Positions 1 to 8,040 of a stretch of 64,000 nucleotides of DNA are shown in pieces. The notes under the pieces were generated by a model. That model had not been told where the DNA came from. It worked only from the letters and a program-made list of their open reading frames with translations, and did no database searches. The stretch is from an uncultured Bacteroidales bacterium. GTDB taxonomy: Bacteria; Bacteroidota; Bacteroidia; Bacteroidales; Paludibacteraceae. Within the stretch, counting starts at the first letter, position 1. Each line of letters opens with the position of its first letter. Both the position numbers and the translations under genes were made by a program. Where the stretch lies: positions 1-64,000 of the forward strand of contig ONEG01000002.1 in NCBI GenBank assembly GCA_900316845.1, given 5' to 3'.

Positions 1-98
1 ATCTGCACTTTGTTGGACACCACGTCGTGCCGCAACCGTCCCGATGCCACGTAGTTCTCATAGATGTAGGTACATACGATTTCTTGTCTATTTGCCAT
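1..98 (-). CDS. N-terminal fragment of an unidentified protein, cut by the left window edge
   Basis: The ATG is at 98-96 on the minus strand and the frame stays open to position 1, giving about 32 residues that begin MANRQEIVCTYIYENY. A TAnnTTTG promoter lies just upstream (119-126). The visible piece has no diagnostic motif. The stretch GRLRHDVVSNKVQ faintly recalls the N-terminus of VirE/primase-type proteins of Bacteroidota mobile elements, but this is only an impression. The gene sits at the edge of an AT-rich accessory region. Confidence 0.6.
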   Translation of the reverse strand, partial: MANRQEIVCTYIYENYVASGRLRHDVVSNKVQ

Positions 99-118
99 AG
101 TTCATTGAAATTTTGATG

Positions 119-149
119 CAAAGGTACTGCTTTTTTTCGACATGAGCGA
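119..149 (-). promoter_or_regulatory. TAnnTTTG promoter for the left-edge gene
   Basis: The minus strand carries TACCTTTG (126-119), with TCGCTCAT starting at 149. The 23-nt spacing equals that of the other promoters in the window; the -33 box is a weak match to TTGC[AG]TAT. Confidence 0.65.
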
Positions 150-342
150 CCACAAAATCGTGGGCGGTTGCTCTACCTTGCTCGCGAAATTGAATAAAAA
201 ATGCATTTTTCGCGACAAAGGTCTTGTATATATCAAAAAAAGTCGCTTGAAAAAGGTGCAGTACTTGCAGAAAAGTCGTACCAAAAAGGTGTTAAAGTAA
301 TAAAAAAATAGGACGAGAGGGTGCATTATTGACCATTCCGTT

Positions 343-590
343 CTATATGGCTTTCTTGCTGAAAGAATCATAAGTAATCTCCCCTTCCATAAACCGGTAG
401 GCATTCCAGACGGTGCCTTTACTAACGCGAAAAGCCAATGACACTTGCCATTGGCTTTTCTTCGGATGCTCCAGATGATACTCATAAATCTCCATCCACT
501 GGGCGTACTTGAGAGGTAACTCGAAATCGTTGAAGAGAATGCTCAGTTCTCCTTCTTCTTTTTTTTGAGCAGAAATTGATACTTGTTCAT
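343..590 (-). CDS. Small HTH-like protein split by a -1 slippery site (frameshifted or decayed)
   Basis: From the ATG at 590-588 frame zero reads MNKYQFLLKKKKKEN and stops. The -1 frame stays open from the same place and reads on as EEGELSILFNDFELPLKYAQ and further, to a TAG at 345-343. The joined product would be about 83 residues. The middle part (QWQVSLAFRVSKGTVWNAYR) resembles a helix-turn-helix. The junction is an A8 run (559-566) that contains A AAA AAG in the correct frame, the classic bacterial -1 slippery heptamer. The downstream frame has no ATG before its middle. Options are programmed -1 frameshifting, a decayed gene, or a homopolymer sequencing error. I do not recognise the family. 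Confidence 0.4.
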
Positions 591-621
591 AATGATTGTT
601 TTTTTTGATAAGTTATTATAT

Positions 622-656
622 AAAAAAACAGACCCACGATTAAGTTTCGTAGGTCT
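622..656 (-). terminator. Rho-independent terminator of the 679-1389 gene
   Basis: A 10-bp stem (630-639 with 647-656, one G-U wobble) has a 7-nt loop. A run of seven U follows on the minus strand, directly downstream of the stop of the secreted protein gene. Confidence 0.75.
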
Positions 657-678
657 ATTTTTGTTAGAATGATGCTAT

Positions 679-1389
679 TTACTTGACCTCTTGTCCAGTG
701 AGGGTATAGGTCTTGTCACCGCGAAGAATGAGGATTTGACCGTCATGAAAAATCTTGGTGAAGGAGAAAGGCCATTCGGACACATTATGTAGAGCATTTA
801 CGGCATCATCATTATACCAACGTTCACAATCCCCATTATTTTTTTCATACAACAGATTGTTTCCTCGAGTACAACAAATAAAATTATTAGAAACTCCATT
901 AAGAGGCTGTTCAAATACTATTGCGCCAAAGATGCCGCTTATATTTCCTATATATTCAATATCATCTTCTCTCGTATTGTAACTGATGCGTCTAGCCTTA
1001 CGACCATCAGACAGAGTGATTGTATCCACATTCGTAACTTTTGCAAAACATGGAGGTTCTTCACACATTCCAGCGTATATGGTACGGATAGAATCTCCGA
1101 CCTGTAAATCAAAATCATACAATAAATTTTCCACGGACACTCCCATGCTATCCACCACACACCATACTTTTGCTCCTTCTGATCGTAACAACCCACCACC
1201 TATCACTTGATACGGGACTCCGTTTAGCATGGTGTCTTTCACTATAAGGGTATATGTATACTGGTCAGAAGATCCCCCAAACATTTCCGAATGCCGGTAA
1301 TGCCACTCTGTGTCAGGAGTAAACATCGGTTCGCTTGCGTACGAACTGCAAATACTGCCTAAAAGCAGAATCATTAATAATCTTTCCAT
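679..1389 (-). CDS. Secreted protein of unknown function with a short GQ-type C-terminal tail
   Basis: A 236-residue protein with a signal peptide (MERLLMILLLGSICSSYAS) and an extracellular-looking, tyrosine- and aspartate-rich body. The last residues, GQILILRGDKTYTLTGQEVK, match a tail shared with three other secreted proteins here (8041, 30348 and 32061 entries). The tail looks like a shortened relative of type IX secretion sorting domains. The gene has its own promoter (1409-1439) and terminator (622-656), so it is probably monocistronic. No catalytic motif is visible and I cannot assign a family. Confidence 0.75.
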   Translation of the reverse strand: MERLLMILLLGSICSSYASEPMFTPDTEWHYRHSEMFGGSSDQYTYTLIVKDTMLNGVPYQVIGGGLLRSEGAKVWCVVDSMGVSVENLLYDFDLQVGDSIRTIYAGMCEEPPCFAKVTNVDTITLSDGRKARRISYNTREDDIEYIGNISGIFGAIVFEQPLNGVSNNFICCTRGNNLLYEKNNGDCERWYNDDAVNALHNVSEWPFSFTKIFHDGQILILRGDKTYTLTGQEVK

Positions 1390-1408
1390 GATTTATTTAA
1401 TTTTGCCA

Positions 1409-1439
1409 CAAAATTACAATTATTTTTGCAATTATGCAA
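1409..1439 (-). promoter_or_regulatory. Promoter of the 679-1389 secreted protein gene
   Basis: The minus strand reads TTGCATAA (from 1439) and TAATTTTG (1416-1409), with 23-nt spacing. The -7 box ends about 20 nt before the start codon. Confidence 0.75.
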
Positions 1440-1542
1440 ATTATTTATGACTTTTTTAATGAATTAGTAATTGTCCGCGCGAATAGAGAATAAGATAAAT
1501 TTAACAATACTAATAATAGTATAGTCCGTGAATATAAGCGTT

Positions 1543-2025
1543 TCATTGAACATTAAAATTTATAGTTAACGGAATCATTATGTTTTTTATATCACCCTCA
1601 TTTCCTTTTTTATAATAATAGATGTGGGGATTTTTGTAATAATAGCTGTCGGATGCGACATCAATAGAGAAGACATAAGAGAACCGAGCGGTTGTTCCAC
1701 GATAAGCCGGTTTGAAAACAGGGAACGAATCATTGCTTATATATGTAGACATACTCTCCATCAATTGATTCTTATTATAGCAAGAACCTAAATAGTCCGC
1801 ATTGATCATAACGGTATCTACACCCCCATTTTGTACGTCCAGATGCACAATCAACAATTCCCCCGGGGCGTACGTATTCGTGTTTGTCTTTGATTCTGAC
1901 AAGTAATATGAGAATGTAAGGTTTCCCATTTTATAAGTCTGTTTTCCTCCGTCCGGTTCATTGTTTTTACAAGAGACCAACGTAACCGCAATTACGGCAA
2001 ATAAAAAGAATTTAAGCTTTTTCAT
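1543..2025 (-). CDS. Small lipoprotein, all-beta type, unknown function
   Basis: A 160-residue protein with a lipoprotein signal (AVIAVTLVSC, Cys about 19). The body alternates hydrophobic and polar residues. The segment PGELLIVHLDVQNGGVDTV is typical of a beta-sandwich domain with a hydrophobic-turn-hydrophobic pattern. It is transcribed from its own inverted-repeat promoter (2052-2099), nearly identical to that of the cysteine-peptidase-like lipoprotein gene upstream. The shared promoter suggests co-expression. A peptidase inhibitor role is possible from context but is inference only. Confidence 0.75.
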   Translation of the reverse strand: MKKLKFFLFAVIAVTLVSCKNNEPDGGKQTYKMGNLTFSYYLSESKTNTNTYAPGELLIVHLDVQNGGVDTVMINADYLGSCYNKNQLMESMSTYISNDSFPVFKPAYRGTTARFSYVFSIDVASDSYYYKNPHIYYYKKGNEGDIKNIMIPLTINFNVQ

Positions 2026-2051
2026 GATGTAATCAATTTAATTAGACAATA

Positions 2052-2099
2052 TTATTTGGCGGTGCAAAGATACTAAAATCTTTACGAACCGCCAAATAA
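2052..2099 (-). promoter_or_regulatory. Inverted-repeat promoter, copy 1
   Basis: 12-bp arms TTATTTGGCGGT (2052-2063) and ACCGCCAAATAA (2088-2099) enclose TATCTTTG (minus strand, 2072-2065). The right arm supplies the -33 box (TTGGCGGT on the minus strand, from 2095). A near copy lies at 4291-4338. The arms could bind a dimeric regulator. Confidence 0.7.
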
Positions 2100-2120
2100 A
2101 TCTACAATTTTACTTTGTCT

Positions 2121-2681
2121 TTAGTTTATAGTAATGACCGGAGGAATAGAGATAGATTTTTCATTGTAGATGCTATGCTCCTGCAAGTCATCAATACCTA
2201 CAACTGATTCAGGATAATAAATCAAAAGAGTGTCAATGACCTGTTCTATATATGGCAGTTCATTGGTCTGAGTACCAGTCTCTGCATAATACCTACTTGG
2301 AAAATGATCACATGTAATAGTCTGCCCATTCACTATAATACACGAACATCGAAATACATACGATGTTACCTTATTGCCTGATTTTCGGATATGCAAGTCA
2401 TTGTACTCACTATCGTAAGGCACTTCTCCTTGGATTTTCGAATGACCACTATACCATTGCACTACTTGTGCGATATTTGACGGAGCAAGCATCGTTTCAT
2501 GCTTTAGTACATTACCTTCCTGTCGAGTATAGAATCGCAGGTACAGGGTATCTGCCGGACTATAGATATACGCATATGTATCCGTATCGGCAACAGGAGG
2601 CATATAACGACTCGGGCATCCTGCGAAACTCATAACAACAAAGGTAATTGCTAATAAGCGAAGGAATTTTTTTGTATTCAT
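2121..2681 (-). CDS. Lipoprotein of unknown function
   Basis: A 186-residue protein starting MNTKKFLRLLAITFVVMSFAGC, with a clear lipobox (SFAGC, Cys 22). The rest is a tyrosine-rich extracytoplasmic domain with two cysteines close together (FRCSCIIV). It starts 13 nt after the stop of the 2695-4260 gene and has no promoter of its own, so the two are probably cotranscribed. No recognised domain. It may be a partner or inhibitor of the upstream peptidase-like lipoprotein, but nothing in the sequence proves this. Confidence 0.75.
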   Translation of the reverse strand: MNTKKFLRLLAITFVVMSFAGCPSRYMPPVADTDTYAYIYSPADTLYLRFYTRQEGNVLKHETMLAPSNIAQVVQWYSGHSKIQGEVPYDSEYNDLHIRKSGNKVTSYVFRCSCIIVNGQTITCDHFPSRYYAETGTQTNELPYIEQVIDTLLIYYPESVVGIDDLQEHSIYNEKSISIPPVITIN

Positions 2682-2694
2682 AATGATATCGTTT

Positions 2695-4260
2695 TTAGTT
2701 ATTCTCTACCCAAGCATAGTTAAGTCCTCCTAAAATGCTCCAAAATGGATAGTGATGATGGTCATCTGTGAAATACCCATTATCAGTTACAAACAATCGC
2801 ATATAATATTTGATAAACCACCATTGATTATACGAATATCCGATAGCTCCAACATAGTGAGGAGCACCATGTATGCCCTCAACAACTACTGGTTGCTGTT
2901 CATTCTTTAGCCATGAGATAGGAGCAGTAATAAATTTGATGTAATATGCATCGTCTGTTATATCTGGTAAGCATGCCCGTAATCCCCAATCTAGCAAAGG
3001 ATATTCTCCACATAATTGATCTGTATATCTAAAGACCTGCCAGAATAAACCATTATCTGTATGTTCGCTATGCGATTGCACTATATCCGGATAATTGCCA
3101 TTCTCATTTGAGAATGGTTTCATAAAATAATATAGATAATCACCAGCATTATATAAATAACTATATGTACTATTATTAGATGCGGCATCATTATAAATGG
3201 GAAGATATAAATTACGATAATCATGATATTTTCCTCGATATAACCAAGCCATTATTGCAGGACCACAATAACCCTCCCAACGTGTAAGACGCAGTCGATC
3301 GTTTTGGTATTCAGAAAGAAAGCCTTGATAAGAAGCATCTATCTCATGGATATTGTTATTAATCCATGTCTGGATAGTTTGACTTATGGCAAAAGTATCA
3401 CTTATTGAAAAATCATATTCCATCAAGTCTCTTCGCCAATATTCCCTTATAGAAGCACTAACGATAAAAGAGTCACGATATTGATCAATGTCTCTAAAAG
3501 GCACATCATCATTATCCAAGTAATCTGCATTTTGCAAATCACGGTTAATGTCATCAAACTCCATACTACTTAATCGTTCCATTTTTTCTCTAAATAATTC
3601 AAAGCGATTAGTTCTAAAAGAAAAATCAGTAATTCTTCTAAGTATTGGTTCGGAGTGTTCATTACATTCTGCCTTATAATATGTAGCATTATCATCGCTA
3701 AAATATACACAAGGATATTCTCCAACGTATCTTTTATAGTGATAACTATAGTTATTATATAATATTGGAGATGGGAATAAGAAATGAATAAGTTCCTTAT
3801 TAAATGGCTGTGCGGCAACTGTAACCGTTCCAACAATGATGTCCCCTCTGTAAAGCAATGGAAATTCATAGTAATACGGTTTCTCTTCATAATCGTAAAC
3901 TATAACAGGTCTATCAGTGAAAGACAAAAGGGTATAATCTCTCAAATCAGAAGGTAAGTTTAGTTCATGCAAAACTTCGTCTGGGTAATAGTTCTGCATA
4001 TTTGCACATAATTCTGCGAAAGCCTTGTCTCGTGCGTACCGATAATCAAGCACTCCATATTCATAGTAACTTATAGTATCTTCGAAGTGCACAAAATCAT
4101 CAATATTTGCTATCGGTGTATTGCTGAGATAAGCAGGAATACGCTTTACATTAATTGGAATAGAGCCCGTTTGCTGTACAATATCGTTTTCAGTATTGCA
4201 ACCCACGAGGATGCAGCCGGAGCTTATTATAATTAGTATTTTCTGTATAAAAGTATTCAT
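2695..4260 (-). CDS. Lipoprotein with a papain-like (C39/C10-like) cysteine peptidase domain
   Basis: An open frame begins at 4284, but the ATG at 4260 gives a proper lipoprotein signal (MNTFIQKILIIISSGCILVGC), so 4260 is chosen (521 residues). In the C-terminal half, RWEGYCGPAIMAWLYRG looks like the Cys-containing helix of papain-fold enzymes (compare NCGPTA in C39). Later, GAPHYVGAIGY followed by WWFIKYYMRLF and DNGY looks like the His motif and following strands of C10/C39 peptidases. The N-terminal half resembles a propeptide or accessory domain. Probably an outer-membrane- or periplasm-anchored peptidase. The fold is inferred by eye and activity is unproven. Confidence 0.7.
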   Translation of the reverse strand: MNTFIQKILIIISSGCILVGCNTENDIVQQTGSIPINVKRIPAYLSNTPIANIDDFVHFEDTISYYEYGVLDYRYARDKAFAELCANMQNYYPDEVLHELNLPSDLRDYTLLSFTDRPVIVYDYEEKPYYYEFPLLYRGDIIVGTVTVAAQPFNKELIHFLFPSPILYNNYSYHYKRYVGEYPCVYFSDDNATYYKAECNEHSEPILRRITDFSFRTNRFELFREKMERLSSMEFDDINRDLQNADYLDNDDVPFRDIDQYRDSFIVSASIREYWRRDLMEYDFSISDTFAISQTIQTWINNNIHEIDASYQGFLSEYQNDRLRLTRWEGYCGPAIMAWLYRGKYHDYRNLYLPIYNDAASNNSTYSYLYNAGDYLYYFMKPFSNENGNYPDIVQSHSEHTDNGLFWQVFRYTDQLCGEYPLLDWGLRACLPDITDDAYYIKFITAPISWLKNEQQPVVVEGIHGAPHYVGAIGYSYNQWWFIKYYMRLFVTDNGYFTDDHHHYPFWSILGGLNYAWVENN

Positions 4261-4290
4261 AACTGTCTTGATATTTTTTGTCAATAAATA

Positions 4291-4338
4291 TTATTTGACG
4301 GTGCAAAGATACTAAAATTTTTACGAACCGCCAAATAA
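4291..4338 (-). promoter_or_regulatory. Inverted-repeat promoter, copy 2
   Basis: Nearly identical to 2052-2099: arms TTATTTGACGGT (4291-4302) and ACCGCCAAATAA (4327-4338) around TATCTTTG (minus strand, 4311-4304), with the -33 box TTGGCGGT from 4334. It drives the peptidase-like lipoprotein and the gene after it. Confidence 0.7.
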
Positions 4339-4354
4339 ATTTTCATTTTTTCCT

Positions 4355-4750
4355 TTATTGTACTACAAATTGTCCTATGAGGTCACCGCCGGCAGTAGAG
4401 ATACGGAGTACATAAACACCGGGAGTAGCGATCTGCTCGGAGAGGGAGTTCGTGAACTGCTGGTTCAATACCATGCTTCCGGTAGAAGCCTTCACCACCG
4501 TCGCCTGTGCGGATGAAATAGCTGCTTCCTGTTTCAAGATAGACAACTGATTACCGTTAATCGTTGCACGGAAATCTCTAGGACGAGGAGGAATGGTTGG
4601 ATCTTGAGCTGGTCCATCCAATGGGCCGTCACCCGGGAGGACACTCATGCCCACTACTTCCATTAATTGGATTTCTATCTCTTCTGCGCGTAACACGCAT
4701 GGTATTGTAAGGAGTGCGCCCAATACCAAAGCAAGAATTTTTGTTTTCAT
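4355..4750 (-). CDS. DUF3244-type small secreted protein
   Basis: 131 residues: a signal peptide (MKTKILALVLGALLTIPCVLRA), a short linker, a proline-rich hinge (TIPPRPRDF), then a beta-rich domain ending GVYVLRISTAGGDLIGQFVV. Length, hinge and ending fit the DUF3244 family of Bacteroidota, whose C-terminal half resembles a type IX-style beta domain. Function is unknown. It is transcribed from its own promoter with a GGCGGTG hairpin (4785-4840) that echoes the arms of the two neighbouring promoters. Confidence 0.7.
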   Translation of the reverse strand: MKTKILALVLGALLTIPCVLRAEEIEIQLMEVVGMSVLPGDGPLDGPAQDPTIPPRPRDFRATINGNQLSILKQEAAISSAQATVVKASTGSMVLNQQFTNSLSEQIATPGVYVLRISTAGGDLIGQFVVQ

Positions 4751-4784
4751 TGCGATTGTTTGTTTTTAGTTAAATAATAAAATA

Positions 4785-4840
4785 CACCGCCATCTTTCGA
4801 AAGGCGGTGCAAAATTACGGCTTTTTACTGATATAGCCAA
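4785..4840 (-). promoter_or_regulatory. Promoter with downstream CACCGCC hairpin
   Basis: The minus strand carries TTGGCTAT (from 4840) and TAATTTTG (4817-4810). The early transcript then forms a 7-bp hairpin (4785-4791 with 803-809 of the same kilobase, CACCGCC/GGCGGTG), similar in sequence to the arms at 2052 and 4291. Confidence 0.6.
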
Positions 4841-4927
4841 AAATAAATGTGGGAATTACAGAAGTTATAATGTGCTGGAAATAAATACTTTGTGACTAAA
4901 TTGGTGTGGGAATTTTATTTTATCCCA

Positions 4928-6412
4928 CTAATCAACAGTCATTTTAATTAGGTAATCTCGCAGATTTTTACCGGTAGTATTTAATTTTTTAGCTGTTTGG
5001 TCTTTTAATTTTCCAACACTACTTGATGCGTATGGTAGGGTCTTGGAAATGTCAACTCTACTTAAATTGAGTAATACTAATATACATAAACGAATCTCGG
5101 TTTCATTTAGAACATTTTTCTTGCTTAGTTTTGTGGCTATCATATAGAACTGGCAGTCGATGACTGCGCGCATTTTATTAAAGTCTTTCCAATATATATT
5201 TTGAGGAAAAGACTCTGCGTTAATGATTAATTGACAATTCTTTTCTACCTCATCGGTTATAGTTCTTTTGTGCTTTTCTATATCACCTATAATCTTTTCA
5301 TGCTGCGTCTCTGCCTCCTTGTTCTGTATGGTCAAATCCTCAACCTGTTGAGATAGCAAAGCATGTTGGCGACGTTTACGATAATTATATACGTATAAGC
5401 ATGCGCCACCAACAACTAGTGTTAATAATATTGCATATAGCCACCGGAAGTCAGGTTCGTGATGCAGATCTTGATCTAATAACTGAACCGCCTGAGATAA
5501 TTTGCCTCGGCGAATTTCTATAAGTTTTTGAGTATCGGATCTTTCCGCAGATATATTCCTGACTTCTTCTATGCATTTCTTGTTATCTTCATGAGTAAGT
5601 ATATAAAGTGCGCTATTCATATAAAATAATTCTCCTGTATGTCGAATTAATTCATTTGCATAATTCACGGCTGAATCTTTTAGACCCATATAGGAATAAG
5701 ACTGTGCTTTTATCAACATCTTTGTTAACTGATGTTGTGGTATCTTGCATGTTAAATTAGCATAGTATATAGCAGAATCATATAGTTCCTCATTTTTATA
5801 CATTTCTGCTTTTGTTAAGTGGACTGATGATGATAATATAGTGTCAAAACATTCAATGCTATTCAGCAATACCAATGCTTCATTTGTTTTCCTTTGTTCT
5901 GCTAATTCAAACGCCATGTCATTGAGCAGGAAATAATATGACAAAGAATCATTATCGGCAAGAAAACACTTAGCCGACCTTTCATACATGTCGTATGACA
6001 GCTGAAATTCGCCTGCCAGATGGCAGATAGAGCCCATATTACTATATATGCGTCCGATGATATGATAGTCTTTCGTGCCGGAATGAGTGGCGGCGATGAA
6101 CGCCTGCATGGCTGCCGCGGGATTGTCTTTTGCTCGGAGCAGTTTGCCGTAATGATAGCAGGTATGGGCATAAGGAGAGCCTAACCCCAGCCCTTCCCTG
6201 AAAGGAAGGGGGATAGCTTCTAATGTCTTATACGCTTGCGCAAGAGTGGCGCTGTCGCCCTCGTCTATGCCGTATTGTTTGCCTGCATGCCATAGGCTAT
6301 CCGCCTGCGCAACGACATCTTCTGCCTCACGTACAGCCTGCGGAGCGCATGCCATGAGGCATCCTCCCATCACCGCTATCCAGCATCCTATGATCCATCG
6401 CTTACCAATCAT
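4928..6412 (-). CDS. TPR lipoprotein/membrane regulator with coiled coil and HTH-like C-terminus
   Basis: The ATG at 6412 gives 494 residues and a lipobox-like start (GGCLMAC). TPR-like helical repeats fill roughly residues 30-310, then come a membrane segment (WLYAILLTLVVGGACLYVYNY) and a charged coiled coil. The C-terminal domain (NETEIRLCILVLLNLSRVDI, then ASSSVGKLKDQTAKKL) resembles the LuxR-like helix-turn-helix ends common in Bacteroidota TPR-TM-coiled-coil sensors. It probably senses a periplasmic signal and acts in transcription. Residues PLPFREGLGLGSP come from an inserted palindromic repeat (6181-6213). The -7 box ends only 5 nt before the ATG, so the mRNA may be leaderless. Confidence 0.75.
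   Translation of the reverse strand: MIGKRWIIGCWIAVMGGCLMACAPQAVREAEDVVAQADSLWHAGKQYGIDEGDSATLAQAYKTLEAIPLPFREGLGLGSPYAHTCYHYGKLLRAKDNPAAAMQAFIAATHSGTKDYHIIGRIYSNMGSICHLAGEFQLSYDMYERSAKCFLADNDSLSYYFLLNDMAFELAEQRKTNEALVLLNSIECFDTILSSSVHLTKAEMYKNEELYDSAIYYANLTCKIPQHQLTKMLIKAQSYSYMGLKDSAVNYANELIRHTGELFYMNSALYILTHEDNKKCIEEVRNISAERSDTQKLIEIRRGKLSQAVQLLDQDLHHEPDFRWLYAILLTLVVGGACLYVYNYRKRRQHALLSQQVEDLTIQNKEAETQHEKIIGDIEKHKRTITDEVEKNCQLIINAESFPQNIYWKDFNKMRAVIDCQFYMIATKLSKKNVLNETEIRLCILVLLNLSRVDISKTLPYASSSVGKLKDQTAKKLNTTGKNLRDYLIKMTVD
6181..6213. repeat. Intragenic palindromic repeat, CCCTTCC...GGAAGGG
   Basis: Stem CCCTTCC (6191-6197) and GGAAGGG (6204-6210) with flanking CTAACCCCAG. It lies in frame in the TPR gene between helices. 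A related CCTCCCTCTTTAGGGGGTTGG element sits in the M20 peptidase gene (49975-50008). Confidence 0.6.
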
Positions 6413-6416
6413 GCTG

Positions 6417-6447
6417 CAAAGGTACAATAAAAAAACGAGATACGCAA
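6417..6447 (-). promoter_or_regulatory. Promoter of the TPR regulator gene
   Basis: The minus strand carries TTGCGTAT (from 6447) and TACCTTTG (6424-6417), spacing 23 nt. It is divergent from the rlmD promoter 30 nt away. Confidence 0.8.
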
Positions 6448-6476
6448 GGAAAAAAGGAAAAAAAGCGCATTAGCGC

Positions 6477-6507
6477 TTGCATATATGCAAAAAAAAGTGT
6501 ACCTTTG
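6477..6507 (+). promoter_or_regulatory. Promoter of rlmD
   Basis: TTGCATAT (from 6477) and TACCTTTG (6500-6507), spacing 23 nt. The -33 box lies in the palindrome TTGCATATATGCAA. It excludes the upstream ATG at 6485 as the real start. Confidence 0.8.
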
Positions 6508-6526
6508 CAGCCAAATTTGGATGATT

Positions 6527-8029
6527 ATGGGCAAAAAGAAGAATTTACCTGTTTTGGAAAACATCACCATCACCGGCGTGGCAGCGGAAGGGAAAGCCAT
6601 AGCCAAGGTACAAAGTGACGAAGGACCAAGTACCGGCGAGAACGGCATGGTGGTATTCGTGCCGAACTGCGTGCCGGGCGACGTGGTGGACCTGCAGGTG
6701 ACGAAGAAGAAACACAGCTTCATGGAAGCGCGAGTGATACGTATCGTGAAGCCGTCGGAGGTGCGATGCGAAGCGAAGTGCAAGCATTTCGGCGTGTGCG
6801 GCGGTTGCAAATGGCAGATCCTGCCGTACGAGGAGCAGCTCAGATACAAGCAACAACAAATCGTCGATAACCTGACACGCATCGGGAAAATCGAGTTGCC
6901 GGAGATAAGCCCTATCTTAGGTTCCAAGCATATATACGAGTACCGCAACAAACTCGAGTTCACTTGTGCTGACCGGAAATGGCTGACTTCCAACGAGTTG
7001 GAAGAATTAAAAATTAAAAATGAAGAATTAAAAATGGAGCCCGGCTTGGGATTTCATATACCGGGGGCGTTTGACAAGGTGTTGGATATCGAGGAATGTC
7101 ACCTCATGCCGGATATCAACAACCGGATCCGTAACTCCGTACGCGAGTACGCACGCGAGCACGGGTTGACCTTCTATAATGAACACACGCACGAGGGACT
7201 GCTTAGGACGCTGATCATCCGAAACAACCACAAAGGCGAGTTGATGCTGATTGTCTCCTTCGGAGAGAGAGTCGAGAGTCAAGAGTCAAGAGTCAAGAGT
7301 TTTTTGGAGTACCTGCATCAGGAGTTTCCGGAGATTGTCTCGCTGCTATACGTCGAGAACACGAAATATAACGACACCATCGGTGACCTCGAGGTACACG
7401 TGTATTCCGGTCAGGATCATATCTACGAGGAGATGGAGGGGCTGCGGTTCAAAGTAGGTCCGAAATCCTTCTACCAGACGAACACGGAGCAGGCGTACGA
7501 GCTATACAAAGTAGCCCGGGAGATGGCGTTCGAGGAATTAAAAATTAAAAATGAAAAATTAAAAATTAAAAATGAAGAAATAGCCAAGCCCCTGGTATAT
7601 GACCTCTATACGGGTACGGGGACGATCGCCAATTTCGTAGCGAAGCATGCTCGGCAAGTCATCGGTATCGAGTACGTTCCGGAAGCCATCGAGGACGCGA
7701 AAGTGAACTCGAAGATCAACGGCATCGACAACACTCTCTTCTTCGCAGGGGACATGAAGGATATTTTGAATGATGCTTTTGTGGCTCAATACGGCCGTCC
7801 GGACGTCATCATCACCGACCCACCCCGGGCAGGCATGCACGAGGATGTGATCGACGTGATTATGAAGGCTGAACCGAAGCGGATCGTCTATGTCAGCTGC
7901 AACCCGGCGACGCAGGCACGGGACCTGCAGCTCTTAGATCCCAAATACCGCGTGACGAAGGTGCAACCGGTCGATATGTTCCCCCATACGCAGCATGTAG
8001 AGAACGTCGTGCAGCTGGTGCTGCGATAG
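6527..8029 (+). CDS. rlmD: 23S rRNA (uracil-C5)-methyltransferase, RlmD/RumA type
   Basis: About 500 residues. An N-terminal TRAM-like beta domain is followed by an iron-sulfur cysteine cluster (CEAKCKHFGVCGGCKWQ), a SAM-binding Rossmann core (DLYTGTGTIANFVAKHA), DPPRAGMHEDV, and the catalytic VSCNPATQARDL. Family members methylate a uracil of 23S rRNA with SAM. The start is at 6521 or 6527, because the ATG at 6485 lies inside the promoter. Three heptanucleotide arrays (7006, 7267, 7537) lie in frame and add peptides such as ELKIKNEKLKIKNEE, which normal family members would lack. They fall between core motifs, so the enzyme is probably active. Confidence 0.9.
   Translation: MGKKKNLPVLENITITGVAAEGKAIAKVQSDEGPSTGENGMVVFVPNCVPGDVVDLQVTKKKHSFMEARVIRIVKPSEVRCEAKCKHFGVCGGCKWQILPYEEQLRYKQQQIVDNLTRIGKIELPEISPILGSKHIYEYRNKLEFTCADRKWLTSNELEELKIKNEELKMEPGLGFHIPGAFDKVLDIEECHLMPDINNRIRNSVREYAREHGLTFYNEHTHEGLLRTLIIRNNHKGELMLIVSFGERVESQESRVKSFLEYLHQEFPEIVSLLYVENTKYNDTIGDLEVHVYSGQDHIYEEMEGLRFKVGPKSFYQTNTEQAYELYKVAREMAFEELKIKNEKLKIKNEEIAKPLVYDLYTGTGTIANFVAKHARQVIGIEYVPEAIEDAKVNSKINGIDNTLFFAGDMKDILNDAFVAQYGRPDVIITDPPRAGMHEDVIDVIMKAEPKRIVYVSCNPATQARDLQLLDPKYRVTKVQPVDMFPHTQHVENVVQLVLR
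7006..7033. repeat. 7-nt tandem array in rlmD (unit ATTAAAA)
   Basis: Four units (ATTAAAA, ATTAAAA, ATGAAGA, ATTAAAA). Read in frame it encodes ELKIKNEELKM. Confidence 0.85.
7267..7301. repeat. 7-nt tandem array in rlmD (unit AAGAGTC)
   Basis: Five units (GAGAGTC twice, AAGAGTC twice, AAGAGTT). Read in frame it encodes RVESQESRVKS. Confidence 0.85.
7537..7578. repeat. 7-nt tandem array in rlmD, second ATTAAAA array
   Basis: Six units arranged as two 21-nt super-units (ATTAAAA, ATTAAAA, then ATGAAAA or ATGAAGA). It encodes ELKIKNE and KLKIKNE, a true 7-residue peptide repeat. Confidence 0.9.
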
Positions 8030-8040
8030 ACAGACTGAGT

